Shown here: in pieces, positions 4,859-5,992 of the stretch
Layout of the letters: each line of letters starts with the position of its first letter
How positions within the stretch are numbered: the stretch's first letter is position 1
From: an uncultured Lachnospiraceae bacterium
GTDB taxonomy: Bacteria; Bacillota; Clostridia; Lachnospirales; Lachnospiraceae
Assembly: GCA_910579935.1 (NCBI GenBank)
Contig: CAJTVQ010000080.1
Span: forward strand, 1-5,992
Length of the DNA: 5,992 nt
Direction: 5' to 3'
The notes under the pieces: generated by a model
Database searches by the model: none
The model's input: the letters and a program-made list of their open reading frames with translations, nothing else
Told to the model about the DNA's origin: nothing
Translations under genes and position numbers: made by a program

Positions 4859-5521
4859 ATGACAGAGCGACTGTTTTCGATTTTGGTGCAATCCTTCTGG
4901 CAGATATTGCTGCCCGGACTAATGACGACTATTCCGCTGACAATTTTATCTTTTGCCATCGGCCTGCTGATTGCATTGGCAACGGCGTTAGTGCAGGTGG
5001 CGGAGATAAAAGGGCTGCGACAGGCGGCAAGGTTTTATGTCTGGATCATCAGAGGAACACCGTTGTTGGTTCAATTGTATATTATTTTTTATGGATTGCC
5101 GGGGCTGGGGATTCTGCTGGATGCCTTTCCGGCTGCTGTGATAGCTTTCTCCGTCAATGTGGGGGCATATACTTCGGAAACACTGCGTGCTGCCATTCTT
5201 TCCGTTCCCAAAGGGCAGATGGAAGCCGGATATTGTGTGGGATTGAATTATTTCCAGATTATGAGACGGATTGTGCTGCCGCAGGCATTGAAGGTAGCGT
5301 TCCCCACTTTGTTTAATTCCCTGATCGGACTGGTAAAAGATACCTCCCTTGCGGCAAATATTACAGTATTGGAGATGTTTATGGCAACGCAGAGAATTGC
5401 GGCAAGAACCTATGAACCGTTTGCCCTGTATTGCGAAGTCGGATTTATTTATCTGATGATGTGTACCATACTTACAAAGGTACAGAAGTACGGGGAAAAG
5501 AAACTGAGTAACGAACGGTAA
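4859..5521 (+). CDS. tcyB: Cystine-type amino acid ABC transporter, permease
   Basis: This 220-residue integral membrane protein has the usual length for HisM/GlnP-type polar amino acid permeases. Hydrophobic segments lie at about residues 12-45, 57-80, 86-104 and 190-206. The family motif RGTPLLVQLYIIFYGLP spans 65-81. The EAA loop that contacts the ATPase is EAGYCVGLNYFQIMRRIVLP (122-141). It starts 21 bases after the binding-protein gene with AAGGAG (4846-4851) seven bases before the ATG. It is translated as part of the same operon. Only one permease gene is visible, so a homodimer is likely. Substrate is inferred from the neighbours. Confidence 0.88.
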   Translation: MTERLFSILVQSFWQILLPGLMTTIPLTILSFAIGLLIALATALVQVAEIKGLRQAARFYVWIIRGTPLLVQLYIIFYGLPGLGILLDAFPAAVIAFSVNVGAYTSETLRAAILSVPKGQMEAGYCVGLNYFQIMRRIVLPQALKVAFPTLFNSLIGLVKDTSLAANITVLEMFMATQRIAARTYEPFALYCEVGFIYLMMCTILTKVQKYGEKKLSNER

Positions 5522-5607
5522 CAGACAGGGTATCCGGACTGCTGTATCGGAATGGTTATGATATGGCTATGATAAAACTGCAGGTTTGGCAGGAATGGAG
5601 GTTTGGT
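5522..5607 (+). other. 86-base spacer between permease and ATPase genes
   Basis: This gap is longer than the others within the operon (21-23 bases between coding genes). It has no strong promoter and no terminator; only a weak TCCG/CGGA pairing can be drawn. An in-frame ATG at 5569 would extend the ATPase by 13 residues, but it lacks a good ribosome binding site. Confidence 0.4.
5596..5601 (+). promoter_or_regulatory. Ribosome binding site that decides the ATPase start
   Basis: TGGAGG lies six bases before the ATG at 5608. The alternative in-frame ATG at 5569 has only a poor, distant purine stretch. The 5608 start also gives the N-terminus MLEVKDVHKAF typical of the family. Confidence 0.75.
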
Positions 5608-5992
5608 ATGCTGGAAGTAAAAGATGTCCATAAAGCGTTTCAGGGAACGGAAGTATTAAAAGGCGTTACGATGGAAGTTGACAAAGGGGATGTGGTTGTC
5701 ATTCTGGGTCCCAGCGGTTCCGGAAAAACAACCCTTCTCCGGTGCATGAATTTTTTGGAAAAAGCAGATAAAGGAACATTGACTTTGGATTCGGTGCAGA
5801 TTGACCTGCCGAAAGCACAGAAAAAGGAAATTCATGAAGCCAGATTAAATACGGGTTTTGTGTTCCAGAATTATAATCTGTTTTTAAATAAGACAGCCTT
5901 GGAAAATGTGACAGAGGGATTAATCAACGGCAGGAAAATCCCGAAAGAGGAAGCGCGGCAAATCGGAAAGAAAGCGCTGGATAAAGTAGGGC
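5608..5992 (+). CDS. tcyC: Cystine-type amino acid ABC transporter, ATPase (partial, runs off the right edge)
   Basis: The first 128 residues are visible; relatives are about 240-250 residues, so roughly half is outside the window. The start MLEVKDVHKAF is typical of polar amino acid transporter ATPases. The Walker A motif GPSGSGKTT is at residues 34-42 and the Q-loop FVFQNYNLF has Gln87. ALENVTEGLI (97-106) after the Q-loop is also family-typical. The ABC signature, Walker B and H-loop lie beyond the edge. It completes the binding protein-permease-ATPase set and should power uptake at the inner face of the membrane. Assignment to cystine uptake rests on the operon context. Confidence 0.88.
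   Translation, partial: MLEVKDVHKAFQGTEVLKGVTMEVDKGDVVVILGPSGSGKTTLLRCMNFLEKADKGTLTLDSVQIDLPKAQKKEIHEARLNTGFVFQNYNLFLNKTALENVTEGLINGRKIPKEEARQIGKKALDKVG

Noticed and set aside
5449..5631. Minus-strand 60-codon frame over the permease/ATPase gap
   Set aside because: It overlaps the ends of two real genes and has no supporting ribosome binding site or family similarity.
1..5992. CRISPR array, tRNA, rRNA or complete insertion sequence
   Set aside because: No regularly spaced repeats, cloverleaf, rRNA sequence or transposase gene was seen on either strand.

Overview
This window looks like chromosomal DNA from an anaerobic Clostridia-type Firmicute, most likely Lachnospiraceae. The reasons are moderate-to-low GC, strong AGGAGG-type Shine-Dalgarno sites, sigma-A-like promoters, and proteins typical of gut Lachnospiraceae. 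The taxonomic call is inference from sequence style; no rRNA or marker gene is present.

Layout. Positions 1-319 hold no convincing gene, but they carry two strong stem-loops and an extended -10 promoter. Positions 320-1516 encode an AAA-ATPase-like protein of the family that normally carries a C-terminal PD-(D/E)XK nuclease domain. Here the nuclease domain is missing, and the extreme C-terminus of the family survives out of frame directly after the stop (to 1563), so an internal deletion is visible. Convergent to it, on the minus strand, is a TetR/AcrR-type regulator (1629-2255) with its own promoter and a likely autoregulatory operator.

Divergent from the regulator is a sulfur amino acid operon running to the right edge: a PLP-dependent cystathionine/cysteine lyase (2748-3893), a cystine-type ABC transporter binding lipoprotein (3917-4837), its permease (4859-5521) and its ATPase (5608 to beyond the edge). 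Together these should import cystine or a similar sulfur compound and cleave or transsulfurate it in the cytoplasm.

The most striking part is the roughly 330-base leader of this operon (about 2419-2747). A consensus promoter is followed by a well-translated 34-residue ORF with six Cys (four consecutive) and seven Met. Next come an intrinsic terminator and a competing antiterminator whose 5' strand begins at the last codon of the ORF. This is the architecture of classical ribosome-mediated transcription attenuation, here apparently responding to cysteine (Cys-tRNA) supply. An ATTCC/GGAAT inverted repeat over the predicted transcription start suggests a second layer of control, possibly by an Rrf2/CymR-type repressor. 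Two GC-rich stem-loops lie between the terminator and the lyase and are unexplained.
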